Source: Nigrospora sphaerica (lineage: Eukaryota; Ascomycota; Sordariomycetes; Amphisphaeriales; Apiosporaceae). Taken from it: a stretch of DNA of 64,000 bases. The notes below the pieces were generated by a model. The model saw nothing but the letters and a program-made list of their open reading frames with translations, did not search any database and had not been told where the DNA came from. The DNA lies in the NCBI GenBank assembly GCA_018287875.1, contig JAGVVL010000025.1:2542001-2606000 (forward strand), in the 5' to 3' direction. Position numbers and translations under genes: made by a program. Position 1 is the stretch's first letter, and every line of letters starts with the position of its first letter. This document shows, one piece after another, positions 13,001 to 24,255 of this stretch.

Positions 13001-14435
13001 TGGTACCAATTGAAGCATGACGACAACCGCGCCAGGATGTTCTTTAGGATGGTAGGATGCCTCTTTTTCCCAAACGCTGCATGGGAGCCACGCTAACAGT
13101 TCACAGCGAGCACGCCTGGCATTGCAGTTCGACAATCAGACTAACCTTCCCAAGGACGTATTTTCCATCCGCTCTAAAGACGTGGACCAGGTCATGGCGT
13201 TGATGGAAAGCATCTACAGGGATATGGGCACCTTCCAGCCCCGGAAGCCGGGCGCGCAACCGAACGAAGCGGCACCCCAGGCGGGTGCAACGAGCCAGGG
13301 CGCAACGCCGACGTCGCAGCCGGCGGCATTGAATGCGGCCAATCTGGAGAAGAACACGCAGGCGACAGTCCAGCCGCAGCGGAAGAACTCGAGTGCTGTG
13401 CCCGCCGCACCCACGACGACGCAGCCCCCGTTCCCGATCGGTGCGGCGTCGCCTCACGGGCAGCCGTTTTACGCAAACAAAGCGTCGGTCGGGATCAACG
13501 ACCTGCACATCCCTGCGCGCAAGAAGGCGCGAACCGGGCAGAGCGGCAGCACGAGCGTTTCGCCCCAGGTCAGCAAGCAACCGTCTCCGCAGATGCAGAA
13601 GCGGCCGCAAGCGACATCGAGCGCGCTACCCAAGCCGCAGTTCCAGTGCCCCGTGCAAGGCTGTGAGGCAAACAGCATTGGGTTCGTCACCGAGGAAGCC
13701 AAGCGTTCTCACTACGAGGAGGAGCACGCCAAACCGTACGAGGATCCGCTCAAGTTTGCTACCGAGAACCTGGCCGAGGCGCTGGGTCTGGACGCTGCAG
13801 GCAAGGCGAAACTGTCCGCGGACGGACCGGCCAACGGCACGCCCGTGGCGGCAGTGACGGGCCTGACCCTTGGTCAGTCCCCGGCCGGCGGGGCACAGAT
13901 GGCACGCAACAGCTCGATGAAGCGGTCGGATAGCGCGTCTGGAGCGGCGGGCAATACGACGGACACTAAGGGCCTGGACAAGATGCCCACGCCGACACAA
14001 GCGCAATCGGTCCTGCCGGACACGGCTTGCACGCATGGTACCGTCGACCCGCAGGACCTTTTCCAGAATTTGGGCATGGAATTTGGCGGGGGCGGGGCCA
14101 TTTCGGACATGGCCGTTTACCGGGCCATCACACCCAATGACACGCCCGAGTCGAGCAAGGAAAGTACCTTGTCGGAGCCCAACAGCGACGTTTCGGAGGG
14201 CGTGGCGCTCAATCTCAACCTGGACCTGGGGTTCGACACCTGGCAGCCGTTTGACGGCGATCAGTTGCTCAATGTTGGTGCCGCCGACATGGACAGCAAC
14301 TTTGCCGACGCGGGTGGGTTGCTGGCCATGGACACGAGCGGCGCCGCCGAATTCACATGCTGGGACGAAGTCCAAAACGACTTCTCCAAGGGCTTTGCGC
14401 TGGACAGCTCGCTGTACATGCTGGATACCAACTAA
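10024..14435 (+). CDS. MED15: Mediator complex subunit 15 (GAL11-type coactivator)
   Basis: Tail subunit of Mediator; it links transcription activators to RNA polymerase II in the nucleus. The model has four exons: 10024-10190, 10246-10348, 10403-13051 and 13107-14435, giving 1415 aa. All three introns (54-55 bp) have CTAAC or CTGAC branch sites and keep frame. Residues about 15-95 form a KIX-like helical domain (motifs NFEKESF, FRKRQANE). Next come Gln/Ala- and His-Gln-rich low-complexity stretches, with CAG-type repeats at 11040-11165, and long Met/Pro/Gln-rich regions. A conserved block around KSGRYITRWYQLKHDD spans exon 3. A single Cys2-His2-like finger (CPVQGCEAN...H...H) lies at about residues 1152-1180. 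The acidic, hydrophobic C-terminus looks like an activation-type tail. The 54-bp intron 2 is a multiple of three without a stop, so retention would still give full-length protein. Family assignment is from KIX position and overall architecture, not from a search. Confidence 0.85.
11040..11165 (+). repeat. CAG/CAC trinucleotide repeat coding Gln/His
   Basis: Imperfect CAG-CAG-CAC repeats inside exon 3 of MED15, encoding alternating Gln and His at about residues 302-345. Length is likely variable between strains. Confidence 0.9.
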
Positions 14436-16711
14436 AGAGGAGGCGGGGGCGGGTGACGTTTGATTTTTTTCAGAAGGCGTTCTGTTTCTCATTGAACTTT
14501 CCGGGCCGAGCTTCGCAAAGGGAATTGCGGCAGCACGTTATAGAAGCGTCAGGAACCTGGGGGTCGGAGGCGAGATGACGGACGGCGTTGCCGGGGACAT
14601 GGCGGACTCGATACCCGCCCACCGATCAGTCAGGGCATTGATTATTTAACCTAGGACATGGATATCTGTGTTATCTGCGCCCACGATATCCTACCAGGGC
14701 CAGGAGTTGTTGATTTTGGTTGGCCTTAGCTCCAAAGAGGCATGTGGGAGGTATAATGGGAGATACCCGTAAAAGAAGAGATGGGCGCAGTGGATGGATT
14801 GTTTAGGTACGCATGCGCCAGGGGAGGCAATGAATGGAAGCAAGTTATCGTTGGCACAACGGCCGCCTCGCTCTTTCGTCTTGTGTGCATGTTGCGACGT
14901 ATGAAGTGACGATAAAGCTGGCTGGGGCTGCGCGGTACCATACTCGGGACGAGGGCCCCTGGGGACTGGGCAGCGTGGTTGGCGCGGATAAGTACGTTAC
15001 ATAGTTAAGAGTTGGGTATGTACTCCAAACATGACGTTGGACCAACCACGGTCGGTGGCCAGGTCTCCAGCAACAGGGCTCGACGATGTAGTGGCGGGTC
15101 CACCATCTGCTGGCAGTATTCGAGAGGCATGGGCTAATCCGGGGATGGATAGGCTGCTTGGAAGAAGGTCCTACGTACTATGCGAATAGGTGGCTGCAGG
15201 TACTTGGGGGCTTTGCGTGCATGTGAAGTGGGTTGTCGATGAAGCAGGTGCTTATCTGTGTTAGGTACGGATACATCTCGTACTGTCCATAGTATTGATA
15301 CATTATTACCCAAGTATCCATACATCATATTCGTATACCACCCGCCTAGCCACGGTCTGGCACGGACGGCATGGATGAGACATATTCCATGGAAGATTCA
15401 TAATGTACTTACTGCCTCGCCTGCAGTGTTGGCCACCAGCGTGAGAAGCCCGCCAGCCTTACGAACGTCGGTAGGGTCGGATTGGGTGCGTGGGATGAGC
15501 GGGAAGCTCTGCCCGAGCCTACCTACTGTTTTACTCAGCAGAGGTCCGGGTCGACTCCAGCAGAGGGGCTCTGCTGGGCAGGATGAGTGGAGGCCGTGTT
15601 GGATTTGGAGCCCCTGTCCGAGCGGACCCCTGAGATTGATCTCCATCGTTACCGTCCATCCATCCCTCCCAATGGGCTTGGTACGGGTTGCCCAACTAAC
15701 CAGGTAGGGCATGGATGCGCCGGTACTCGAAGACTTGAGGCACCTAACCGGGCTACCCTTACCCTCTAACCCTCCAACCCCTTCGGCCCAGGTACGTGGA
15801 TGGCGCTACTTCCTGGCCAGCGCGTTCGCCCGCCGACGCGTCGAGGTACCTCACCTCTTGTTTCCTACTCCCCCCACCTGCATGCATAACTACTTCCGCC
15901 ACGTCCATAACTCATTGTGGCCACACATACGCAACAACCCAAGGCCCTGCCAGTGCGCGTGCGGCTCTGCTTCCACAAAACCCCCATGCATGCACCACCC
16001 ATGCCGCCCGGCCTCGACGCGCGCGTGGGACGGACGCGATGCCAAAAGGGACAAGGTAGGGCCAAGCCCAATCCAATACCCATCACGATGCCGACCCCCC
16101 GATCGCCATCACCACGGGCTTACCTCTGCTTGGTTGTGCCTACTACTTGCGTAACATAACTTGGATTAGTAGTTGTGCTGGCTTCATACCTGCCTCTACT
16201 GGATACTAAACCAAACTCGGGCCCTATCGCGTACACAGGCAGTTCTTCTGGTGCGCGGGACGGGGCGGATACTAGGTAGGTATCGCATCCACTCCCCTCC
16301 CGTCTTTGGCCCGCGTCGTCTGTTTGTTATTCCCCGTCGCGCCGCGAACTGCACAGTACTGAAGCTTATTTAGGTACTTGGAACAGTACTGGGGGTCTGG
16401 AATACAGGCGTCCAAAACCCCCACCTCCCGCCCTTGGCGGCCTGTTGCTTCCCCAAGCTTAAGTGCGTTGCAGCGGCGCATCGGCCTCCTACCACCCGCC
16501 ACGTCCATACGCGACACCCGCATATTTTCCCATATCGCCGTCCATCGCTGGCTCCGCGACCTCGTCCCGTTGGCTCCGGTTCTCTTCCCATCGTCGACAG
16601 ATAGTCCTCGTTTCCCAAATCGCCAGCCAGCCAACTTGCCCCGTCCCCGTGGCCTTCCCCCCTCCTCACGGCGCGCGTGCTCGTCCACTCGTGGTCGCCC
16701 GCTTCTTTGCC
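14436..16711. other. Intergenic spacer MED15 to WHI5-like gene
   Basis: No gene recognised. The first part should hold the MED15 3' UTR. The rest is rich in GTAC words, and the last 300 bases are C-rich, as in other leaders in this window. Confidence 0.6.
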
Positions 16712-17602
16712 ATGGCGTCAACGCCGACCAAAAGACGCGCTCTGGCGCCCCTAGATGCCAATGCCAACTCGCCGGCCGTGTCGCGCTCTCTCAGCGCGAA
16801 ACCAGCCAGTGGCCTGCCCGAGCTCGGCCTGCCCCCAAACACGCCCACCAGCAAGAGAAGCAGCCAACAGCAGCCGCTCGCCCGCGAAGAGCCACCGGCC
16901 AAGAAACTGTGCATCTCGCCCGCCCCAGCGCCGCCCACACCCCGGACACGGGCTCCCAGCAACTACCAGATCGAGACGCGTCCAGCTCCAGAGCTGCCGC
17001 CCTCTCCCGAAGACCCATCCATCTTTGACAGCTCAGCCGCCGACCTCTCGGCAGTCACCACCACCACGGAGCCCGACGCGACGGCCGCTGTACCAGAGCA
17101 TACGCCACCTCAACAACACCCGCCACCATCGCAGCCTCCGCCTCCCGTCCCGCCACCAGCGTCGCGCTCGCGGCCATTGGCACGTGAACAGGCCCGACAG
17201 AAAGCTGAGGTTCTTAGACTGCGGCTCGGCCTGGCCCGGTACAAGCTCCAGACGGGCCAAGAGGACGTCCCGCTGGAGCGCTTGGAAAGGCGGCCCCTGC
17301 CGGCCAACGACAACGGCACACAGCAGCTGCCGCCCCTCTGGGCGCCGCCGCAATCACAGGAGAAGAACGAGGAGATGCGCAGACCCGGAAACGGAGCACA
17401 AGAAGCCCACGAGGCGCAAGCGACGCCTCGGTCCGAGGGCTTGCGCAGGCCGCTGCCCACGGGACGGTCGCCATCCCTCAGCGCCGGTGCTGGGGATGAT
17501 CCCCTGCAACGGTCTCCCGCTGCCCTGCTCGACGCGGCGAGGAAGGCCCTGGAGGAAGGAAATCACGGCGCGAGAAGGGCACGGGACGAAAGCAGCCACT
17601 AA
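16712..17602 (+). CDS. Whi5/Nrm1-type G1/S transcriptional repressor
   Basis: Single exon, 296 aa. The chosen start (MASTPTKRR) has ACC-like context and is the first Met that gives the conserved N-terminus; the frame is open upstream but reads as leader sequence. The protein is largely disordered, rich in Pro and Ser. It carries one conserved segment at residues about 159-183 with the pattern ARQKAEVLRLRLGLARYK, matching the GTB motif by which yeast Whi5, Nrm1 and Srl3 bind the SBF/MBF transcription factors. A full CDK consensus (TPTK) lies at residues 4-7 and several further S/T-P sites follow, consistent with inactivation by G1 cyclin-CDK. A basic KRR/KK patch may serve nuclear import. Whether it is the Whi5 or the Nrm1 equivalent cannot be told from sequence. 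Confidence 0.72.
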   Translation: MASTPTKRRALAPLDANANSPAVSRSLSAKPASGLPELGLPPNTPTSKRSSQQQPLAREEPPAKKLCISPAPAPPTPRTRAPSNYQIETRPAPELPPSPEDPSIFDSSAADLSAVTTTTEPDATAAVPEHTPPQQHPPPSQPPPPVPPPASRSRPLAREQARQKAEVLRLRLGLARYKLQTGQEDVPLERLERRPLPANDNGTQQLPPLWAPPQSQEKNEEMRRPGNGAQEAHEAQATPRSEGLRRPLPTGRSPSLSAGAGDDPLQRSPAALLDAARKALEEGNHGARRARDESSH

Positions 17603-18259
17603 AGAGCCACCCGGCCCCGACAGGGGTCCGCCCGGGGGGGTGTAGGTGTGGGGGTTCAAGTTCCAATGGGGGGCTAGGGCAACTACTCACGTTGAACTGT
17701 ACAGTGGCAGCGGAATTGGGAGAGGCCACCAATACCAGGAGGGACTTGCTTTATCTACCGCGTATACCGAACAGCTGCGTCTGCTTTCAATCCTTGCATG
17801 TTGTGGTACATGCATCCAGGGGTGGGGGGCCTATTCTGGGGGAGCGGGCATCGCTTGGCGCTCGGGGTATGTACATTGTGCACGGCGTGCTACAGGGTCG
17901 GGTCCCGAACCACTCCCTGTCGGTGGCAGTGGCCTACTACATAGCAAATCTTCTTTGCCAATGCGCACCACGCCCTTCTCTCGCCGGCATTGGCACAGTG
18001 GGCACGTCTGTGCGACGTACCTTGGTTGACTGGGGCACTGCATACAGGCGGTCGACAAGGGGAGGGTATGAGCTTACGTTAAAGGTAGGAACAAGGATAT
18101 TTGCGGTGCGCGTGCCAAATTCTGCCATGATGCCACACCACGCCGCCGTTCTGACGAGGTGGACCCTCTTGCCTAGGGCATATGGTCCGTCTCCCAGATA
18201 CCAGCCAGGACAACCAGCGTCGGCCGATGCACCGGGGCGGGTGAGATTGCCCTTCCCAC
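17603..18259. other. Intergenic spacer
   Basis: Shared 3' region of the convergent WHI5-like gene (+) and the small Cys-rich gene (-). No gene seen; a 488-codon + frame overlapping it is antisense to the small gene and shows no domain. Confidence 0.6.
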
Positions 18260-18706
18260 TCAGCGCAGGTTCAGGGTTATGTCGCCAAGGACTCGCCGTC
18301 CGTTTCGGCCTTCTGAGACGGGGTTTTCGTTGCCGGCGCCATCGGGACCGCCGTCGGAGGCCGGGCCATGCTCGGCATCGTCTTCCACGTCGTTCGGGTC
18401 CACATTCTCCAAGTCATCGTCATCCTCACGGCCGGCCCCGAGGGCTTGCTGCTCGTCCGTCGGGGTGGCGAGGTCCACACGGTGCGCGTCGGCGTCTCCG
18501 CCCGCTTCGGGCCGGCCCAGGTCCCCGAAGGGATCCTCTTCGCATTCTTGGCACGGCTCGTCGAGCTGCGTGGTCCTGTGTGAGCAGCCATGCACCAGAT
18601 ACGCGGGCGAGAGCCTCTGTGCGTTGGCCGCGCCGATGCGTGGGCACTGGAAGACGGTCGTGTGGCTGCAGCCGCACCGGTACCCGTAGTGGACAACGAA
18701 GCACAT
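18260..18706 (-). CDS. Small Cys-rich, acidic hypothetical protein
   Basis: Single exon, 148 aa. The first 60 residues carry a Cys/His pattern (MCFVVHYGYRCGCSHTTVF, then C, CSH, CQEC) suggestive of metal binding. The remainder is acidic and disordered (about residues 95-115 rich in Asp/Glu), ending in a basic-hydrophobic tail (NGRRVLGDITLNL). N-terminal MCxxxxxxYxCGC-type starts occur in many short uncharacterised Pezizomycotina proteins; that is a recollection of pattern, not a search result. No signal peptide or membrane segment is seen. The opposite strand also has open frames here, but they lack this ordered Cys spacing. Function is not recognised. Confidence 0.6.
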   Translation of the reverse strand: MCFVVHYGYRCGCSHTTVFQCPRIGAANAQRLSPAYLVHGCSHRTTQLDEPCQECEEDPFGDLGRPEAGGDADAHRVDLATPTDEQQALGAGREDDDDLENVDPNDVEDDAEHGPASDGGPDGAGNENPVSEGRNGRRVLGDITLNLR

Positions 18707-20747
18707 GGCCTGCCCCTCGGTTCCGAGAGGGGTTCGCAGAACGGGGAAGAGACGGTTCGCCGGGGCGCGGTCTGCTTGGTCGGGCAGACGACGGGACCGA
18801 ACTCGGACCGGGGCAGTGGAGGACGGGAGCGGGAGGCAAGGGGATCCGACTCTCGGGCCCTCGTATTGTGTGTAACGCCAGCCGGGAACTTCGAGGCCCC
18901 ATGGGTGGCTTCTTTCAGAGATATTCCGTCAGATTGGGCGCGCAACTCGAACAAGAAGTCCATGCCCGCCTGGCGTCCATTCATCCTTGCTTAGAGGTGG
19001 CAGTTGCAAAGGATGGAATCCCGCAGCGCCTGCCCTCTCGGGGCGCCTTCCAGCCTCAGTGGAGTCCTCTGCTCTCTCCCACAAGTAACCTTAACCCATC
19101 ACAGGCGTCCAGTTTCGCTTTCGCAGTAGGGAAAGTGCCCCTGGTGGTCATCCCCTAGGCGGCCAGCCCATGGGAATAGTGGTTTTTCCAGCTCGGCTGG
19201 TCGAGATCGGCGAACAGCAAACATCCGCCATATCCCCTTCCACCCCCATTTTGTTCGGTTTCTCACCAGCACAGCGCCCTCGGCTTATAAGATGGTGAAC
19301 CACGCAGAACCCTCCCAGATCCAGCCTGGTTGTGCCCCCGGTCTGCTTGTCCCTCCAGGGCCGACAACCCTGGCCATGGATTTTATCCATACCCCTCTCT
19401 TCAGTACCAAACAAAGAAACACTGCGCCATCTTGCCTTTCCCCATCAACGCCGTCATGGAGCTGATCTCCGACGTGAGCTTTCCAAAACGCAACGGATAT
19501 ACAACCACTGTCTTGTCTCTGTTCGTTCCGCCCTCGATAGCAGGCTGCCCCGTGGGCCGGCACTGATCCTAAACCTGTGGGTTCCACCGCTAACCGCTTC
19601 CATGACAGCCCTCATCCTTATGCCATGGACTGGAATGTCGACTGCGCCTGCGAATCCCGACATCTTGGCCAGGATTTGGGAGGGCTGTCCCTGGATCAAT
19701 CGTGGAAGCCACTGCTGCAGGTGCGGACCTGCTCGACTTGTCAGGGACTATTGGCACGTACATGAAGCAGCCAGTATCTTGAAAACGGGCATTGCCCCTC
19801 CTGGCAAGAAGCCAACTGCAGTAACCTACCTCTTCACAAGTATTTGAACCCCGACTCGGTCAGTGCCTTGGTTTCCCGTATTCGTTGGCCAACTCCGCCC
19901 GGGCTGTACCTCTTGGCCCCCAGGCCGTCTGTCTGCTCAGCCCTTGGCCTTGCAGTAGCCGGCTTCCTCTTCCCGGGAGATATAGTCTCGGCCGAATGGT
20001 TCGCGTATGGGCCGGGATGGCTGTATGATTTAACGATGCACCAGTAAAATGAGGCGTTGCCTGCTGACCCAGCTGCCGGGACGCAAAAACGGATGCGGCA
20101 ATCCTCAGCCCACTTGGTCCACCAAGGGGGCTTGGCTCAAACGACTCCACTGGTACCAAACCCCTGTCGAACGAGGGCGTGGTGTTGATCCGACAGCGGA
20201 GCCGAAGGAAACCACGGAGGTAAGGTAGGTACTTGTATTTTACAGATATTACCGGGATGCCTACCGGGCTGTCCCCCACGGGCTCCGGGGCCCGTCTCGA
20301 CCGTTCACGCACACGGCTCAGCTTGCCGTCGAGCGGCCTGTGTCACCCTTCTCTTGGGACTGAACTCTCCCAGGCACTGCCTGCCGGGTAAGTGTCCCAC
20401 CTGGAAGGCAACGGTCTGATCGCCCTGTCTACACCGTTGCTGGTTACTACTATATTCAGCCCCATCATGCAGATGGCACCAGGCCCACAGTTAATCAAGT
20501 GCCAAAGGGTCTCGCATGTAACCGTAGGAATCAGATACACGGAGACATATATGAGGCGCACCTCGCCATGTGTTTTAGTCCTTGGTTCTTGTGCTGAGCT
20601 CCAGGCCCAGCTACTGGTCCCCATCACTCGTTACGGAGAGACCAGCACGATCCCGGCGAGGCGACACTCATTTGCACGTTCGTTTGGCAGTAGCCTCACA
20701 CTCATTACAAATACTTCAACAGTGCTTCATACACTTTGCAATTCATC
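18707..20747. other. Intergenic spacer, about 2 kb
   Basis: Shared upstream region of the small Cys-rich gene (-) and the GPI-anchored protein gene (+). No gene, RNA or repeat recognised. Confidence 0.55.
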
Positions 20748-22765
20748 ATGCTTCGGCTCCAATCCGGCCTAGCGGTCCTGACCGCGGCTCTGGCCTGCCT
20801 AGCGAGTCCAACTCCGCTGGAGGTCACTGCCTTGGGCCCCTCGCAAACCGATCGCTTGGTCCAAGAGGGCATTGAGCTGGCGCGCTCTTCTGGGCTAGAG
20901 AAACGAATCACGGCCGACTTTTCCATGGACAAGGCCTGGAACAACACGGTGCTCTTCGATACGTATGACAGTCCGCAAACCGACGGCCACGTCGATATCC
21001 GTCCACCGGCACGGCACAGCTAACGGGGTGGGCCTAGCGGTTACGCGTGGAAACAGGACGACGGATCCGAGAACGTCGGACTCGCACTCACGTGCTTGGA
21101 CTGCCAGACGAAGGGGACCGTCACCGCTCGGCTGTGGGAGGATATAGCACATCCGTCCGTCAAGTTGGAGTTCTCGGGCGTCGAGGCCTATGTCTTCGTG
21201 GGGCTCAACGCCAGCGCCTCGGCCACCTTCTCGGTCAACCTCTATTCGTCGCAGACCCCCATTGGGCTCCACATGCCCGGCCTGGACGTCGGCATCGTCT
21301 TCTTCGTCGATCTTGTCTTCGGGGTTACCGCAGAGATTGACATGACGGGCGGCTTCCAAGTCAAGCTGGCTGACAACGCCTACCTCGAGGCCGACATCTT
21401 CGGCGGCGACATCAAAGACGCCTTCTTGTAGGAACCCCCCCTTGAAGGTCAAGAAACCCCGTGGCATTTGCTGACTGATACGATGTGTACAGTGATGGGA
21501 TCAGCAGCCAGTCGCTGCCGGTCACGGTGACGACGGGCAAGGCTACTTTCAAGGCGGACTTGCGTCTCCGGGCGCAGGTCGGCGCCGAGGCCAGTCTCGA
21601 CGTGGTCGGCATTGGGGCGGGCGCAGTTGTGGGCATCTACGCCAACATCCTCGAGCTGGTGGCCGAGATCGAGTCGACGCCGACCTGCTTGATTGAGACG
21701 CGCGAGTTCATCGACCTGAACGTGGGCGCGTACGCACATCTCAACGTCGTCGTCGACTACAAGACACTCGGCCCGGTCCCAACGGTGTCCACGACGCTTC
21801 TCACGGCGCCGACGGCCACGCAATGCTGGAAACACCGAGGCGCGCTGGGCGGAAGCGCCCCCGTGAGCCTGAATCTGACCTCGGTGGGATCCTTGCTGCC
21901 GCCCAAGGCAACCACTCTGGTCACGCCGTCGACTCTGGTCAACGGCAAAGCTTCTTCGTCGGCTATTCAAACCATCCCAGCGCCCCTCGTCACTGCCGCG
22001 CCGGCATTGGAACCCGTTCTCGAGCTGCCGGCTGCGCTGACCACTCCCAAGTACCCCATGGCCAACTCTACCACCGCCGCGGGGCCGCGACAAACAGGAC
22101 TTCTGCAGCCGACGACCACACAAAACGCGGCGAAGTTTGTCACCAACGCAACCGCGGAGACCGCTGGCGAACTCGTCACCTCGACCGTGTACTCAACAGC
22201 CCTGTATACCATCACCATGTGCGCGGCGGGCGTTGTTAACTGCCCGGCGGCATACCAACAGGAGGTCGTCGCCACGCGCACCGTCGACGCCTACACGACC
22301 GTATGCCCGGCGGGGTCCGAGGTGACGCCGCCCGCGGCGGCCCTGGGCGTCTCTATGCTCGAGTTCGAGCCCGTGTACCACGTCATGACGCAGGCGGTCC
22401 CGCTGGCGCCCGTTGCAACGCCCATTGTCGCGACATTTGTTCCGCCCGGACCCGTCCCTTACACGCCCGCCGCGGCCGCCGTGTCGCCCTACGTCAAGGC
22501 TGTAGCCCTGGCGCCCGCCGTGGTGCAAGCCGTAGAACCCGCGGCACAGCCTGTCGCGGCAGCAGCTGGCAAGTACAATGCGACGAGCACGGCACCTTCT
22601 GTCACGGTCTTGCCGCAGCGTCTGTCAACCGGCGTCAGTGAGCCGGTGGCCTACTCGGCCAAGCCCGTCTCACAGCCCGTGACGGCCGCGGCCGCAGGCG
22701 CTGTAGTTGTGCTTCTCCATGCCGTGCTCGCTGGAGCAGCGGGCGTTGTTGTACTCATGTTGTAG
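20748..22765 (+). CDS. GPI-anchored cell-surface protein (DUF7029/DUF7223-like)
   Basis: Predicted secreted wall or membrane protein. Three exons, 20748-20962, 21038-21427 and 21493-22765, give 625 aa; the introns (75 and 65 bp) keep frame and the first has a GCTAAC branch site. Residues 1-20 form a signal peptide. The middle (about 85-370) is a beta-rich globular part with segments such as LTCLDCQTKGTVT, GVEAYVFVGLNASASATF and YAHLNVVVDYKTLG, resembling fungal surface proteins described as DUF7029/DUF7223. It is followed by about 230 residues rich in Ala/Pro/Thr/Val, a typical wall-spanning stalk, with several N-glycosylation sequons. The last 25 residues are hydrophobic, as for a GPI-attachment signal. 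Function is unknown; adhesion or wall structure is only inferred. It lies 2.6 kb from LAS21, whose product modifies such anchors. Confidence 0.78.
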
Positions 22766-22935
22766 ACGGCGCATGCGGCACGTTTTTTGAAGGCGGTACC
22801 AAATGGCGCCGGTACAAGTCAAGTTATGCGAGGACAGCTGCTAACTTACATAGAGAACGTACCATGTAATGCTTCAATCAACAGGTCAACATCGGGAGGG
22901 GGGTTTTCATATCATCCGTCTTCATAATCCCAAAC

Positions 22936-24255
22936 TCATCTAGTCCAAAACCAGCCGTTTTGCTTCTTGTTCTTGCCCGGGTGGGCAGAGTGAGTACCAT
23001 CTTCCTCATTATGCTGTCCGCCTGGTAACTGGCCTCCGAAAGACCAGCCTCCGGTGTAATGCTTGACGGTGCTTCGGTGCACCACATTGCCCTCGGCGTC
23101 GTACTGAATTGTTGTCGTGGTTTCCTTGTTCGAGTTGGGGGACACGCGACGCTCCACTGTTTTGACCGTCTTGGAACCGTCGGGGTTCTCGATCGTTTCC
23201 GTCGCTTCGTAGTCCTCTGGTTCTTGTGGGGATGGGTCCCTGGCTTCTTTCCGGTGGGCAGCAGGGACGAGTGCGTCATCGGCCGGCGACTGACGTCCGC
23301 CGCCCGACGTGGCGAAATCTGACCGAAGGTTGAGGAAGAGATCCTCCGAGGTCTCGGCTTCCTGAGACGGCTCCTGGGCGCTGGCGGAGCCGCTGGTCGG
23401 TCCCTCCCACGACTCGCGCTGGGGCGGAGCAGGATCGCCGCCCCAAATCAGTGTGGGTGCCAAGGCGGCGAGGTGGAAGAGAAGACCGCGGCCATCGAGG
23501 GGCCCAAACCGATCGGCTTTTTCCTCGTCGCGCATGGAGCTTTCCCGGATCAAGAACTGAACATGGCGCTCGGCTTCCGCCGGGCCCAGTTCGGCCCGCA
23601 GCGGCTCCGATGTGACTTGGCCGACGATCCGTCTGGCTTCGGCGGCAAAGGCCTGGGCCGGAAAGTAGGAGGTCCAAAGCCCGCGGCGCTCGAGCTGGGC
23701 CGCCCAGGCAGCGGGGGACACGCCGTCGGCGAAATCGGCCAATTCACCGTTGCGGAGAGGGGCCAGAGGGGGCGCCAACAGGGCCGGAAGCGTCCGGGCC
23801 CACGAAGGGCCGAGCAGATGGCGCAGGTCGGGGCCCGGCCGGCGCCACGGCAGGGCGGGGAGGGGCTGGCCCGCGCTGACGACCAAGAGGTCCTCGAAGG
23901 CGTCACGGAACGAGTACTGGTCCGACGCCTCGGTGGGGGCGTCCCGGGGCACCGGCGGGCGCAGGCCCTGAAGCCGCAGGGGCGAGTAGGGCGAGTGGCC
24001 CAGCCAAGAGTAGACGGTCTGCTGACGGAGGCCGTCGGCGACGCTGGCCTCCAGCGCGGCGATCTGGGGAGGGGCCTGGGCCGGCGGAGCCGCGTCGGCA
24101 GCGGCGGCGGGCGGGTCCGACGCCGGGGTCCGCGACAGAGCCCAGGCGGCGCGGATCCCGTTGGAGATGCGCTCGTCGACCTGCCGCTTGAAGCGTATGA
24201 AGGGGTTGTCCGAGCTCGAAGCCGGGCCGGAGCCGGAGCCCGTTCCGGATGCCAT
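22936..24255 (-). CDS. Conserved fungal hypothetical protein
   Basis: Single exon, 439 aa, from MASGTGSGSG at 24255; an upstream in-frame Met at 24336 would add 27 residues of leader-like sequence. The N-terminus has a NPFIRFKRQVDERISNGI segment, typical of a family of uncharacterised Pezizomycotina proteins. The middle is Pro/Ala-rich with hydrophobic helices (for example YSWLGHSPYSPLRLQG and RHLLGPSWARTLPALLAP). The C-terminal 90 residues are hydrophilic with short DGSKTVKTVERR / TTTIQYDAEG beta-type repeats. I see no catalytic motif, signal peptide or clear membrane span. It is divergently arranged with LAS21, sharing about 1.1 kb upstream. The + strand frame opposite it is an antisense artefact of high GC. 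Confidence 0.7.
   Translation of the reverse strand: MASGTGSGSGPASSSDNPFIRFKRQVDERISNGIRAAWALSRTPASDPPAAAADAAPPAQAPPQIAALEASVADGLRQQTVYSWLGHSPYSPLRLQGLRPPVPRDAPTEASDQYSFRDAFEDLLVVSAGQPLPALPWRRPGPDLRHLLGPSWARTLPALLAPPLAPLRNGELADFADGVSPAAWAAQLERRGLWTSYFPAQAFAAEARRIVGQVTSEPLRAELGPAEAERHVQFLIRESSMRDEEKADRFGPLDGRGLLFHLAALAPTLIWGGDPAPPQRESWEGPTSGSASAQEPSQEAETSEDLFLNLRSDFATSGGGRQSPADDALVPAAHRKEARDPSPQEPEDYEATETIENPDGSKTVKTVERRVSPNSNKETTTTIQYDAEGNVVHRSTVKHYTGGWSFGGQLPGGQHNEEDGTHSAHPGKNKKQNGWFWTR

Noticed and set aside
17692..19158. 488-codon + frame
   Set aside because: Antisense over the small Cys-rich gene, Arg/Pro-rich, no domain; typical of GC-rich antisense openness.
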